A DNA stretch of 8,258 nt, from contig JAQBZY010000042.1 in assembly GCA_027620395.1 (NCBI GenBank), positions 1 to 8,258 on the forward strand. The letters are read 5' to 3'. The stretch is from Pseudomonadota bacterium (lineage in GTDB: Bacteria > Pseudomonadota > Alphaproteobacteria > Rhodospirillales > Casp-alpha2). The position numbers and the translations under genes were made by a program. The notes under the pieces are model-generated. The model ran no database searches. It was given only the letters and a program-made list of their open reading frames with translations, and was not told the origin of the DNA. Below are positions 1 to 6,184 of the stretch, one piece after another (position 1 is the stretch's first letter; each line of letters begins with the position of its first letter).

Positions 1-835
1 ACAACCGCCCGATGCCGTTCAAGTTGAACACTTGCTCGGTGACCACCAGACCGCCCATCAGGAAAGCGAACTCGAGGGCGATGATGGTCACCACGGGCAG
101 CAGCGAGTTCTTCAGCGCGTGCCGGTTGATGACAACCCGTTCGACCAGACCCTTGGCGCGGGCGGTGCGGATGTAGTCTTCGCGCATGACCTCCAGCAAC
201 GCCGAGCGGGTCATGCGGGTCGCCACCGCCGAATACCGGTAACCGGTCGCCACCGCCGGCCAAATCAACTGCGCCAGATTATGCGCCGGATCCTCGAACA
301 GGGATTTGAACTGTATCGGCGGCAACCAGGGCGTCCCGAGAAACTTCTGCGTGCCGATCAACAGTCCGAGAATAATCAGAATGCCGAGCCAGAATGAGGG
401 CATGGCGATGCCGGCGATCGAGAACCCTCGGACCACGTAATCGATCCAGGTGTTTTGCCTGACCGCCGATATGACGCCGAGCGGGATCGCGATGACGATG
501 GAGAAAATGGTCGCCATGATCGCCAATTGCAGGGAAAGTTCGAACCGTAGCGAAATTTCCTCGACCACCGGCTGGCCGGTCCACATGGATTTGCCGAGAT
601 CGAGCGTGGCATAGCCGACGATGAAATCAACGAACTGCAAATATATCGGCTTATCGAGGCCCAGTTCCGCTTGACAGATCGCGATGTCGCGCGGGTCTGC
701 ATATTGCCCGGTGCCGGCCAGCCGCACCTCGCAAATATCGCCGGGAACCAACCGCAAAAGAAAGAAAACGAGGATCGCCGCGCCGATCAGCGTCGGGATC
801 ATCAACATCATTCGCTTGGCTATGTATTTTGACAT
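1..835 (-). CDS. ABC transporter permease, DppB/OppB family (partial, C-terminus beyond window)
   Basis: Inner-membrane channel subunit of a peptide/nickel/opine-type importer. My reverse-strand reading gives 278 residues from ATG at 835 with no stop before the window edge; the family is usually about 310-335 residues, so roughly 40-55 are missing. The N-terminus (MSKYIAKRMMLMIPTLIGAA) is the classic DppB opening and first membrane helix (about 9-30). A charged periplasmic stretch follows (about 31-100), then helices near 101-123 and 139-162. The cytoplasmic ATPase-contacting EAA-type loop lies near 219-247 (DYIRTARAKGL, then HALKNSLLPV), and the family's VTEQVFNLNGIGR motif sits at the cut end. 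A TAA codon directly precedes the ATG, so the start cannot lie further upstream; its Shine-Dalgarno sequence is weak, suggesting coupling to the upstream cistron. It is last visible in the operon, 81 bp after the binding-protein stop. A DppC-type partner should follow. Confidence 0.95.
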   Translation of the reverse strand, partial: MSKYIAKRMMLMIPTLIGAAILVFFLLRLVPGDICEVRLAGTGQYADPRDIAICQAELGLDKPIYLQFVDFIVGYATLDLGKSMWTGQPVVEEISLRFELSLQLAIMATIFSIVIAIPLGVISAVRQNTWIDYVVRGFSIAGIAMPSFWLGILIILGLLIGTQKFLGTPWLPPIQFKSLFEDPAHNLAQLIWPAVATGYRYSAVATRMTRSALLEVMREDYIRTARAKGLVERVVINRHALKNSLLPVVTIIALEFAFLMGGLVVTEQVFNLNGIGRL

Positions 836-867
836 TTAGGTGTCTATTGCATCCCCTGGCCGGAGGA

Positions 868-897
868 TCCGCCCGCCACCCCGGGATGGCGGGCGGG
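868..897 (-). other. Intercistronic RNA hairpin between binding protein and permease
   Basis: Perfect 10-bp inverted repeat: CCGCCCGCCA (869-878) and TGGCGGGCGG (887-896) around an 8-nt loop, extendable by one G-U pair. It lies in the 81-bp gap after the solute-binding protein stop. No T-run follows on the minus strand, so it does not look like a full intrinsic terminator. More likely it protects the 3' end of the binding-protein message or attenuates read-through to the permease, which would give more binding protein than channel. The structure is seen in the sequence; the role is inferred. Confidence 0.6.
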
Positions 898-916
898 TGT
901 CCGTTGGTCTACTGGC

Positions 917-2542
917 TTACTTGTCGAGCCAGATATTGTCGTAGTGGACGTTCAGATAGTGGCTCGGCGCCGTCTTCCAGCCCTTCACATAAGACCGGTG
1001 CGGATTGATTTTATACCACCAGAGCGTGATCAGCTCGTGCGCCTGGGTGTCGAGCGCGAGCGTTTCGAAGTTACGGATCAACTTGCGCTGTTCCGCCACG
1101 TCGCCCGAACGTAGGATCTTGTCGTAGATCGCATCCAGTTCCTTGTTCTCGTATTGGCCATGATTGGCACCCGACGAGCCCAAGAACTTGGTGATGTCGG
1201 CGATCGGGTTGATCACCGTCTGACAGTTAAAGTCGATGGCGATGTCGAAATCCTTCGACTTCCGGAGAGTGTTGTAGAAAGTCGGCGTCGGTTGGACCTG
1301 CTGGTCGACCTGCAGACCGCTCTTGGTCCACTGATCGATCATCCAAGTGCCGACAACCTTATACGGCTGGTCGACGCCGCGGTTAATAAGCGTGAACTTG
1401 TAGCCCGGCATCCCCGCGTCGGCGAGCAGCTTCGTCGCTTCCGCACGCGCTTTCTCGATGTCGGTGCCAAAGCCGGCAATTTTCGTCAGTTCGTCCTTGG
1501 TCGCAGCAAACGGATGGCTCGGGAACACGACACCGCCGACCGACTTCACGATGGCGATCTGCGACAGATACTTGGAGCCGTTCCAGCGATCCAGCATCAA
1601 GGTCAACGCGCGGCGGACCCGTGGGTCATCCATGCCCTTGCGCTTGTGGTTCGGCGTCCCCAAGAGCACGCAGTTCCAATCGCTTTCCTGGACCGTGATG
1701 TCCTTGCCGAGCGCCTTGACCAGGTCATCGCGCGCCTTCGGCGGGAAGCCCCGGAATTCGATCGACGCACGGTCGCCACGGATGGCCTGAATGGAGACCG
1801 CCATTTTCGCCGAGTTGATGGCCTTGAAGCCATCGAGATACGGTTTCGGCTTACCGTCGAGGCCGACGTGATGGTAGTTCTCGTACTTGACGCCTTCGAG
1901 AACCGCGCCCTGCACATCCTGAACGAACTTGAATGCGCCGGTGCCATTGACGTGGGTTTTGTGCCAGGTTAGGCCGTTCTTATCCAAATCCTTCTTCGCA
2001 TAGACGAAGTTGAACGGCGATGCCATCGCCGGAATGAACGATCCGGTCGGGAACTTCAACTTGAAGACGATCGTATAGGGATCTGGTGTGGTAACCGACT
2101 CGACCGCGAGATAGAAGCTCCTGCGGGCGCTCGGAATACCTTTCGGCGGGAATATGATCTTATCATAAGTCGCCTTGATGTCGGCCGACGTCAACGGCGT
2201 GCCATCGTGGAACTTCACGTCCTTGCGGATCTTGAAGGTGAACTTGGTGCCGCCTTCGGTTCCTTTTGGCACGGCGCCTTCGCAGAGATCGCAAACGAAG
2301 TCTGTCGGCGACGACGGATTGTCTGGATTGACCCGGATCAGCAGGCTGTAGAACGGCCGAATGCGATGGATCATCGCATACGTCGTCTCGACGTGTGCGT
2401 CATAGCTAGGCGCGGTGCCGGCGACGACGAAATTCAGCGTGCCGCCCCGCTTGATGGTTTCCGCGGACGCGACACCCGCACCCGCGACTAACCCGGCGCC
2501 GACAACAGCGGCGAGGGCCAATCTCCCAGTTTGTTTTAACAT
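917..2542 (-). CDS. ABC transporter substrate-binding protein, family 5 (peptide/opine type)
   Basis: Periplasmic ligand-capturing subunit of the importer encoded around it; 541 residues, normal for the SBP_bac_5 family. ATG at 2542 is chosen over an in-frame ATG at 2617: it has a strong AAAGGAGA ribosome site 7 nt upstream and begins a textbook Sec signal peptide (K3 and R7, an Ala/Val/Gly core at 8-24, AxA-type cleavage after A27). The longer form would bury that signal and overlap the preceding ATPase. Family landmarks are FHDG (111-114) followed by TPLTSADIKATYD, NGTGAF (199-204) and DPRVRRAL (306-313). The mature protein has four cysteines: C84 and C87 in a CDLC motif, C291 and C440; CxxC at this place is unusual to my knowledge. 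There is no lipobox, so it is soluble rather than lipid-anchored. The ligand is unknown; the family covers peptides, opines, nickel chelates and plant compounds. Confidence 0.96.
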   Translation of the reverse strand: MLKQTGRLALAAVVGAGLVAGAGVASAETIKRGGTLNFVVAGTAPSYDAHVETTYAMIHRIRPFYSLLIRVNPDNPSSPTDFVCDLCEGAVPKGTEGGTKFTFKIRKDVKFHDGTPLTSADIKATYDKIIFPPKGIPSARRSFYLAVESVTTPDPYTIVFKLKFPTGSFIPAMASPFNFVYAKKDLDKNGLTWHKTHVNGTGAFKFVQDVQGAVLEGVKYENYHHVGLDGKPKPYLDGFKAINSAKMAVSIQAIRGDRASIEFRGFPPKARDDLVKALGKDITVQESDWNCVLLGTPNHKRKGMDDPRVRRALTLMLDRWNGSKYLSQIAIVKSVGGVVFPSHPFAATKDELTKIAGFGTDIEKARAEATKLLADAGMPGYKFTLINRGVDQPYKVVGTWMIDQWTKSGLQVDQQVQPTPTFYNTLRKSKDFDIAIDFNCQTVINPIADITKFLGSSGANHGQYENKELDAIYDKILRSGDVAEQRKLIRNFETLALDTQAHELITLWWYKINPHRSYVKGWKTAPSHYLNVHYDNIWLDK

Positions 2543-2548
2543 TATTCG

Positions 2549-2556
2549 TCTCCTTT
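2549..2556 (-). promoter_or_regulatory. Ribosome binding site of the binding-protein gene
   Basis: AAAGGAGA on the minus strand, with GGAG ending 7 nt before the ATG at 2542. It is the strongest Shine-Dalgarno sequence in the transport operon, fits high binding-protein expression, and decides the start in favour of 2542. Confidence 0.8.
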
Positions 2557-2591
2557 CCTGATTAAGATAGAGGGGTTCTCCTCGTAATGCG

Positions 2592-2613
2592 GCGCGCCCA
2601 GGACATGGCACGC
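2592..2613 (-). other. Intercistronic RNA hairpin between second ATPase and binding protein
   Basis: Immediately after the ATPase TGA, the minus strand reads GCGTGCC (2613-2607), an 8-nt loop, then GGCGCGC (2598-2592). This pairs over 7 bp with one G-U pair. No U-tract follows. With the hairpin at 868-897 it brackets the binding-protein cistron, a layout compatible with differential mRNA decay. The role is inferred and the stem is short. Confidence 0.4.
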
Positions 2614-3648
2614 TCACACCTCAGAACAGGCCACAAAGTGACCTGGCGTGACTTCGCGGAATACCGGCGCTTTTGACATGCAACCATCGACCATGATCGG
2701 GCAGCGCGGATGAAACACGCAACCCGGTGGCGGATTGATTGGCGACGGAATTTCGCCTTTGATGATTTGGTGCTCCCGCGTCTTCTCGATTTCCGGATCC
2801 GGGATCGGCACCGAATTGAGCAATGCCTTAGTATACGGATGCAACGGGTTATCGAACAATTCGTCGCAATCGGCGAGTTCGACCATGTGGCCGAGATACA
2901 TCACCGCGACGCGATGGCAAAGATGCCGGACCACGCTAAGATCGTGCGAGATGAACAGATAGGTCAGATTGAATTCGTCGCGGAGGTCTTCCAGAAGATT
3001 GATCACCTGCGCTTGGATCGACACGTCGAGCGCCGAAACTGCTTCATCGCAAATGATGAATTCCGGATTCATGGCCAGTGCCCGGGCGATGCCGACCCGT
3101 TGCCGTTGGCCGCCCGACATTTCATGCGGATAACGGTCCGCGAAAGCGGACGCAAGACCGCAGACGTTGAGCAAATGACGGACCCTTGTCTGCCGCTCCG
3201 CTTCGCCGGTAATGATTTTGTGCACGTACATCGGCTCGGCAATGATGTCGCCGACTTTCATGCGCGGATTGAGCGAGCTATAGGGATCCTGGAAGATGAC
3301 CTGGATGCGCTGACGCATCTCGACCATCTGCTCGCGGTCGCACTTTATGATATCGGTGCCGCCATATAGGATCTCGCCGGCCGTCGCCTTTTCGAGCCGC
3401 AGGATGCAGCGCCCGGTCGTGGTCTTGCCGCAGCCAGATTCGCCGACAAGCCCTAAAGTCTCGCCCTTGAAAATCTTGAAATCGAGCCCGTCGACCGCTT
3501 TCACCTGAGCCACGACCTTGGGGATCATGATGCCTTCGGTGATCGGGAAATACATTTTTAGCCCGCGCACATCGACGAGAACATCGCTGAAGCCGGCTGA
3601 ACTTCCGGACGCCCGCACCTGGCCCTCGGCGGCCTGCACTTCGTTCAT
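2614..3648 (-). CDS. ABC transporter ATP-binding protein, DppF/OppF type
   Basis: One of two cytoplasmic ATPases powering the importer; 344 residues, normal length. Motifs in order: Walker A GESGCGKTT (69-77), Q-loop glutamine Q120 (FQDPYSSLNP), signature MSGGQRQR (177-184), Walker B FIICDEAVSALD (197-208) with catalytic E202, and H-loop H235. The C-terminal oligopeptide-transporter extension has PPPGCVFHPRCP and four conserved cysteines (C310, C316, C323, C341), a pattern linked to an iron-sulfur cluster in some family members. The first 25 or so residues are polar and outside the ATPase fold. The ATG at 3648 overlaps the preceding TGA as ATGA, indicating translational coupling with the first ATPase. 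Its 71-bp gap to the binding protein holds a small hairpin. All ATP-hydrolysis residues are present. Confidence 0.96.
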   Translation of the reverse strand: MNEVQAAEGQVRASGSSAGFSDVLVDVRGLKMYFPITEGIMIPKVVAQVKAVDGLDFKIFKGETLGLVGESGCGKTTTGRCILRLEKATAGEILYGGTDIIKCDREQMVEMRQRIQVIFQDPYSSLNPRMKVGDIIAEPMYVHKIITGEAERQTRVRHLLNVCGLASAFADRYPHEMSGGQRQRVGIARALAMNPEFIICDEAVSALDVSIQAQVINLLEDLRDEFNLTYLFISHDLSVVRHLCHRVAVMYLGHMVELADCDELFDNPLHPYTKALLNSVPIPDPEIEKTREHQIIKGEIPSPINPPPGCVFHPRCPIMVDGCMSKAPVFREVTPGHFVACSEV

Positions 3649-4643
3649 CGGACGGCCTCCGCGACTTCTTTCTTTAGTTTATCGATATTGAAGCAAGCCG
3701 AGAAATGTTCGCCGCCGACCTGTTTGAGGTCGGGGAAGCTATTGGCACACTGCTCGGTTACGTAACGGCACCTGGGCCGGAACGAACAACCGGCATCAAG
3801 CTCCGTCAAATCGGGCGGCTGACCATCGACCGGATCGAGTTTTTCGGCCCTGGTCTTGTCCATGCGGGGCACCGATTTCAAAAGCGCCAACGTGTAGGGA
3901 TGCTTAGGATTATGGTAGATGTTCTTGGCGGTCCCGGACTCGATGATCTTGCCAGCATACATGACGTTAACCCGGTCGGCATAGCGCGCGACGACGCCCA
4001 GGTTATGGGTGATGATAATCATCGCGACGCCAAGCTCGCGGGTGAGGTTCTTCATCAGTTCCATGATCTGCGCCTGAATCGTCACGTCGAGGGCTGTCGT
4101 CGGCTCGTCGGCGATGATCAGCTTCGGGTCGCACGCCAGCGCCATGGCGATCATGACCCGCTGGCGCATGCCGCCGGAAAGATTGTGCGGATACTGGCTC
4201 AGACGGCGCTTTGGTTCGGCGATACCGACCTTGTCCAGCAATATTTCGGCTCGAGCCATGGCCTCGTCTTCGGAAATGCCGAGATGCGCGGTCATCGACT
4301 CGGTCAATTGCAGGCCGACGGTGAGCACTGGGTTCAAGGACGTCATCGGTTCTTGAAAGATCATGCCGATATCGCGGCCGCGGACATCGCGGATTTCGTC
4401 CTCGGAAAGATCCAGCAAATTCTGACCATTGAACATGATCTTGCCGTCGACGATCTTACCGGGCGGCCAAGGAATCAGCCGCAAAATGGTCATCGCGGTG
4501 ACCGATTTACCGGACCCGGACTCGCCGACGACGGCGACCGTTTCGCCCTCTTCGACCGAATAGGAGACACCGTCGACGGCCTTAACGACGCCGGCAGTCG
4601 TGAAGAAGTGAGTCTTCACGTTATCAAGTTCAAGTAGGGCCAC
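3645..4643 (-). CDS. ABC transporter ATP-binding protein, DppD/OppD type
   Basis: First gene of the transport operon and partner ATPase of the 2614-3648 product; 332 residues. Motifs: Walker A GESGSGKS (40-47), Q97 in FQEPMTSLNP, signature LSGGMRQR (155-162), Walker B LIIADEPTTALD (175-186) with E180, and H-loop H213 (ITHN). The C-terminal extension carries cysteines C286, C292, C299 and C317 in the GCSFRPRC...C...AC arrangement; to my recollection a [4Fe-4S] cluster has been seen in a DppD structure. The start is GTG at 4643, preceded by AGGGAGG about 4 nt away. No ATG lies between it and the upstream in-frame stop at 4677-4679. The ATGA overlap with the next gene implies coupled expression. 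Transcription presumably starts in the divergent region just upstream. Confidence 0.96.
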   Translation of the reverse strand: MALLELDNVKTHFFTTAGVVKAVDGVSYSVEEGETVAVVGESGSGKSVTAMTILRLIPWPPGKIVDGKIMFNGQNLLDLSEDEIRDVRGRDIGMIFQEPMTSLNPVLTVGLQLTESMTAHLGISEDEAMARAEILLDKVGIAEPKRRLSQYPHNLSGGMRQRVMIAMALACDPKLIIADEPTTALDVTIQAQIMELMKNLTRELGVAMIIITHNLGVVARYADRVNVMYAGKIIESGTAKNIYHNPKHPYTLALLKSVPRMDKTRAEKLDPVDGQPPDLTELDAGCSFRPRCRYVTEQCANSFPDLKQVGGEHFSACFNIDKLKKEVAEAVR

Positions 4644-4663
4644 GCTTCCTCCCTGATGACACT

Positions 4664-4683
4664 TTATTATTATTATTTATTAA
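4664..4683. repeat. Short TTA-rich tandem tract
   Basis: Four TTA units run from 4664 to 4675, continuing as TTTATTAA to 4683. On the minus strand this is an A/U-rich leader of UAA repeats ending about 12 nt before the AGGGAGG of the first ATPase gene. It could supply a -10 element or keep the ribosome site unstructured. Four units are few for slipped-strand variation. Confidence 0.5.
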
Positions 4684-4722
4684 GTTCGTCTTTGAATGAC
4701 AACGTAGCTGTGGCCCCCATCC

Positions 4723-4801
4723 TATGTCAATTCAATACAGCATCCGGAATAATGCTACTGGGTGTCTCATTTTTTTATTATATGTCAATGCAACGAAGCA
4801 T
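4723..4801. repeat. Pair of 21-bp direct repeats, candidate operator sites
   Basis: Copies at 4723-4743 and 4781-4801 share TATGTCAAT, then CAA, then AGCAT at identical spacing: 17 of 21 bases match by eye. Their starts are 58 bp apart, about 5.5 helical turns. Read on the minus strand each ends in TTGACATA, so each overlaps a -35-like hexamer. The location in the divergent promoter region suggests a transcription factor binding both copies. The repeat is seen directly; the regulatory role is inferred. Confidence 0.55.
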
Positions 4802-4803
4802 TG
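4786..4803. promoter_or_regulatory. Inverted repeat CAATGC-N6-GCATTG, candidate operator
   Basis: A perfect 6-bp dyad (4786-4791 and 4798-4803) flanks the 6-nt spacer AACGAA. The size suits a dimeric helix-turn-helix regulator. It lies mostly inside the right-hand copy of the direct repeat; the left copy keeps only part of the symmetry. No regulator gene is visible in the window. Confidence 0.45.
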
Positions 4804-4896
4804 CCGTTAATCGCGTCGCAACGTCCTGTCTGATGCTTGCCCTCCCGGGCACTGCCAACCATAGTCCGGAGCCGACGCAGAAGAATGGAGGGCGAA

Positions 4897-5301
4897 ATGG
4901 CATCCGATCAATTCGAACGCGGGCTCAAATGCCGCAAGGAAGTTCTGGGCGAAGCCTATGTCGAGGCGTCACTCGCCAAGGCCGACGATTTCAACCGCGA
5001 TTTCCAGGAAATGGTCACCGAGTACTGCTGGGGCGGCACCTGGGGCCGCGGTGTGCTGAGCAAGCGAGACCGCTCGATCCTCAATCTCGGCATGCTCGCC
5101 GGTCTCAACCGCCAACATGAGTTCAAATTGCATTTCAAGGGCGCCATTACCAATGGGCTCTCGATGCAGGATCTCCGCGAAATCCTGATTCAGATTGCCG
5201 TCTATTGCGGCATTCCGGCCGGCGTCGAAGCGTTCCGTGTCGCCCGCGAGGTCTTGCAGGCGGAAGGCATCGACGTCTCTAAAATGGACCAAGGAGCATG
5301 A
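4897..5301 (+). CDS. Carboxymuconolactone decarboxylase family protein (PcaC-like)
   Basis: Small all-helical protein of 134 residues, the usual PcaC size. The ATG at 4897 follows GGAGGG (4887-4892) by 4 nt; in-frame ATGs at 4837 and 4885 lack this site. The sequence follows the PcaC pattern: an N-terminal FERGLKCRKEVLG segment, EYCWGGTWGR (42-51), RDRSILNLGMLAGLNRQHE (57-75), and the CMD core with H79, NGLSMQDLREI (86-96), AVYCG (101-105) and E111. It lacks the CxxC of AhpD-type peroxidase relatives, favouring a decarboxylase or lactone-type role. True PcaC converts 4-carboxymuconolactone to 3-oxoadipate enol-lactone in protocatechuate breakdown. No other pca gene is visible, so the substrate is uncertain and it may be a relative recruited to another pathway. 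It is first in a two-gene operon, overlapping the dehydrogenase. Confidence 0.92.
   Translation: MASDQFERGLKCRKEVLGEAYVEASLAKADDFNRDFQEMVTEYCWGGTWGRGVLSKRDRSILNLGMLAGLNRQHEFKLHFKGAITNGLSMQDLREILIQIAVYCGIPAGVEAFRVAREVLQAEGIDVSKMDQGA
5291..5296 (+). promoter_or_regulatory. Ribosome binding site of the dehydrogenase, inside the preceding gene
   Basis: AAGGAG lies in the last codons of the PcaC-like gene. It is 7 nt from the ATG at 5304 but only 1 nt from the ATG at 5298, so it favours initiation at 5304 and translational coupling across the stop codon. Confidence 0.7.
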
Positions 5302-5303
5302 CC

Positions 5304-6173
5304 ATGCAGTCGCCGAAAGTGGTCGGCTTCGTCGGCCTCGGCCAGATGGGTGGACCGATGGCCGCCAACATCGCCAAGTCCGGCATGCCGATGATCGTCT
5401 ATGACAAGGCCGGTACCAAGGAACGCGCCCCCAAGGACGCCGCCATCGCCGGTTCGCTGGCCGAAGTCATCGCCGGCGCCGATACCGTATTTCTGTCGGT
5501 GCCGGATGGCCCGGTCTCGATTTCCATCGTCAAGGAAATCGCCGCCATGAATGATCGTCGGGCGCGTCTGATCGTCGATTTGTCGACGATCGGGCCGGCC
5601 GCCGCGGAAGAAGCCGGCGGTATCGTCGAGGGCTGTCAGATTGTCTATGCCGACGCGCCGGTTTCGGGCGGCCAATCGGGCGCCATTGCCGGTACCATCA
5701 CGATCATGTTCTCCGGCCCCGATGACGCGGTCGCCGCCAACATGGACGTCCTGAAGTCGTTTTCGAAGAACGTCTTCCATGTCGGCACCAAGCCCGGCCA
5801 GGGGCAGTCAGTGAAGATCCTCAACAACTACCTGTCGGCAACCGCGATGGCGGCGACATCCGAAGCGGTGCTGTATGGCCTATCGCAGGGCATCGACATG
5901 AAGACGATCCTGGATGTCGTCAACGTCTCGACCGGGATGAACACAGCCAGCTTGGACAAATTTCCGAAGCGGGTCCTGACCGAGACATTCGATGCCGGCT
6001 TCAAGACCAAGCTTCTGGCCAAGGACGTGAAGCTGTTCTTGGAAAACGCCAAGGGCGCCAAGACACCGAGCCAGATGGCGACCGTGCTGTCATCAATCTG
6101 GCAAGGGTATGCCAAGGAAAACCCAGAAGGCGACTTCACGCTTGTTTATAAATACATCCGCGACAAAACCTGA
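5304..6173 (+). CDS. NAD(P)-dependent beta-hydroxyacid dehydrogenase (3-hydroxyisobutyrate dehydrogenase family)
   Basis: Cytoplasmic oxidoreductase of 289 residues, typical for the family, which interconverts 3-hydroxy acids and semialdehydes (3-hydroxyisobutyrate, tartronate semialdehyde, gamma-hydroxybutyrate and others). Numbered from the ATG at 5304: Rossmann motif GFVGLGQMGGPMAANI (7-22); an aspartate after the second strand (VYDKAG, D34), suggesting NAD preference; DLSTIGP (92-98); the substrate loop DAPVSGG (117-123); and GQGQSVKILNNYL with the presumed catalytic lysine K171 and N174/N175. The helical C-terminal domain carries KTKLLAKDVKL. ATG at 5298 (291 residues) is the alternative start, but its ribosome site spacing is too short. 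The stop lies 11 bp from the stop of the converging oxidase gene. The exact substrate cannot be fixed within the family; the adjacent PcaC-like gene suggests a shared pathway. Confidence 0.95.
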   Translation: MQSPKVVGFVGLGQMGGPMAANIAKSGMPMIVYDKAGTKERAPKDAAIAGSLAEVIAGADTVFLSVPDGPVSISIVKEIAAMNDRRARLIVDLSTIGPAAAEEAGGIVEGCQIVYADAPVSGGQSGAIAGTITIMFSGPDDAVAANMDVLKSFSKNVFHVGTKPGQGQSVKILNNYLSATAMAATSEAVLYGLSQGIDMKTILDVVNVSTGMNTASLDKFPKRVLTETFDAGFKTKLLAKDVKLFLENAKGAKTPSQMATVLSSIWQGYAKENPEGDFTLVYKYIRDKT

Positions 6174-6184
6174 AGCCGAGAAAA

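Larger units (their letters stand above)
4644..4896. promoter_or_regulatory. Divergent control region between transport operon and catabolic genes
   Basis: This 253-bp non-coding stretch separates two divergent operons. It is AT-rich at 4661-4683 and 4767-4790, unlike the surrounding GC-rich genes. Minus-strand promoter candidates are TTGACA (4730-4725) with a poor -10 TACGTT 18 nt on, and TTGTCA (4702-4697) with TAAATA 17 nt on. On the plus strand TATTAT (4776-4781) could be a -10, without a good -35. TGCCC-TCCC-GGGCA (4838-4851) can form a 5-bp hairpin in the plus leader. None of these promoters is certain. In-frame ORFs crossing this region have no ribosome site and no family resemblance. 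Confidence 0.6.

Noticed and set aside
868..897. Intrinsic terminator ending the binding-protein message
   Set aside because: The stem is strong, but the minus strand has no T-run after it and an in-operon permease gene follows, so it is called only as an intercistronic hairpin.
1154..1972. 272-codon open frame antisense to the binding protein
   Set aside because: Shadow frame over a gene with a signal peptide and family motifs; no ribosome site or recognisable domain.
2543..2617. Upstream ATG start at 2617 for the binding protein
   Set aside because: It would overlap the ATPase stop, displace the signal peptide from the N-terminus, and lacks the AAAGGAGA site found before 2542.
3705..4637. 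310-codon open frame antisense to the DppD-type ATPase
   Set aside because: It mirrors a clear ATPase with intact motifs; long antisense frames are expected in GC-rich genes. Its composition (many H, R, D) is typical of shadow frames.
4783..4788. Minus-strand promoter using the second TTGACA hexamer
   Set aside because: The sequence 17 nt on reads ACACCC, which is not a -10 element; the adjacent TATAAT is directly abutting and cannot pair with it.
4656..5120. Plus-strand open frame beginning with a hydrophobic tyrosine-rich stretch
   Set aside because: It starts in the AT-rich promoter DNA, lacks a ribosome site, and runs out of frame through the well-supported PcaC-like gene; its second half is arginine-rich shadow sequence.
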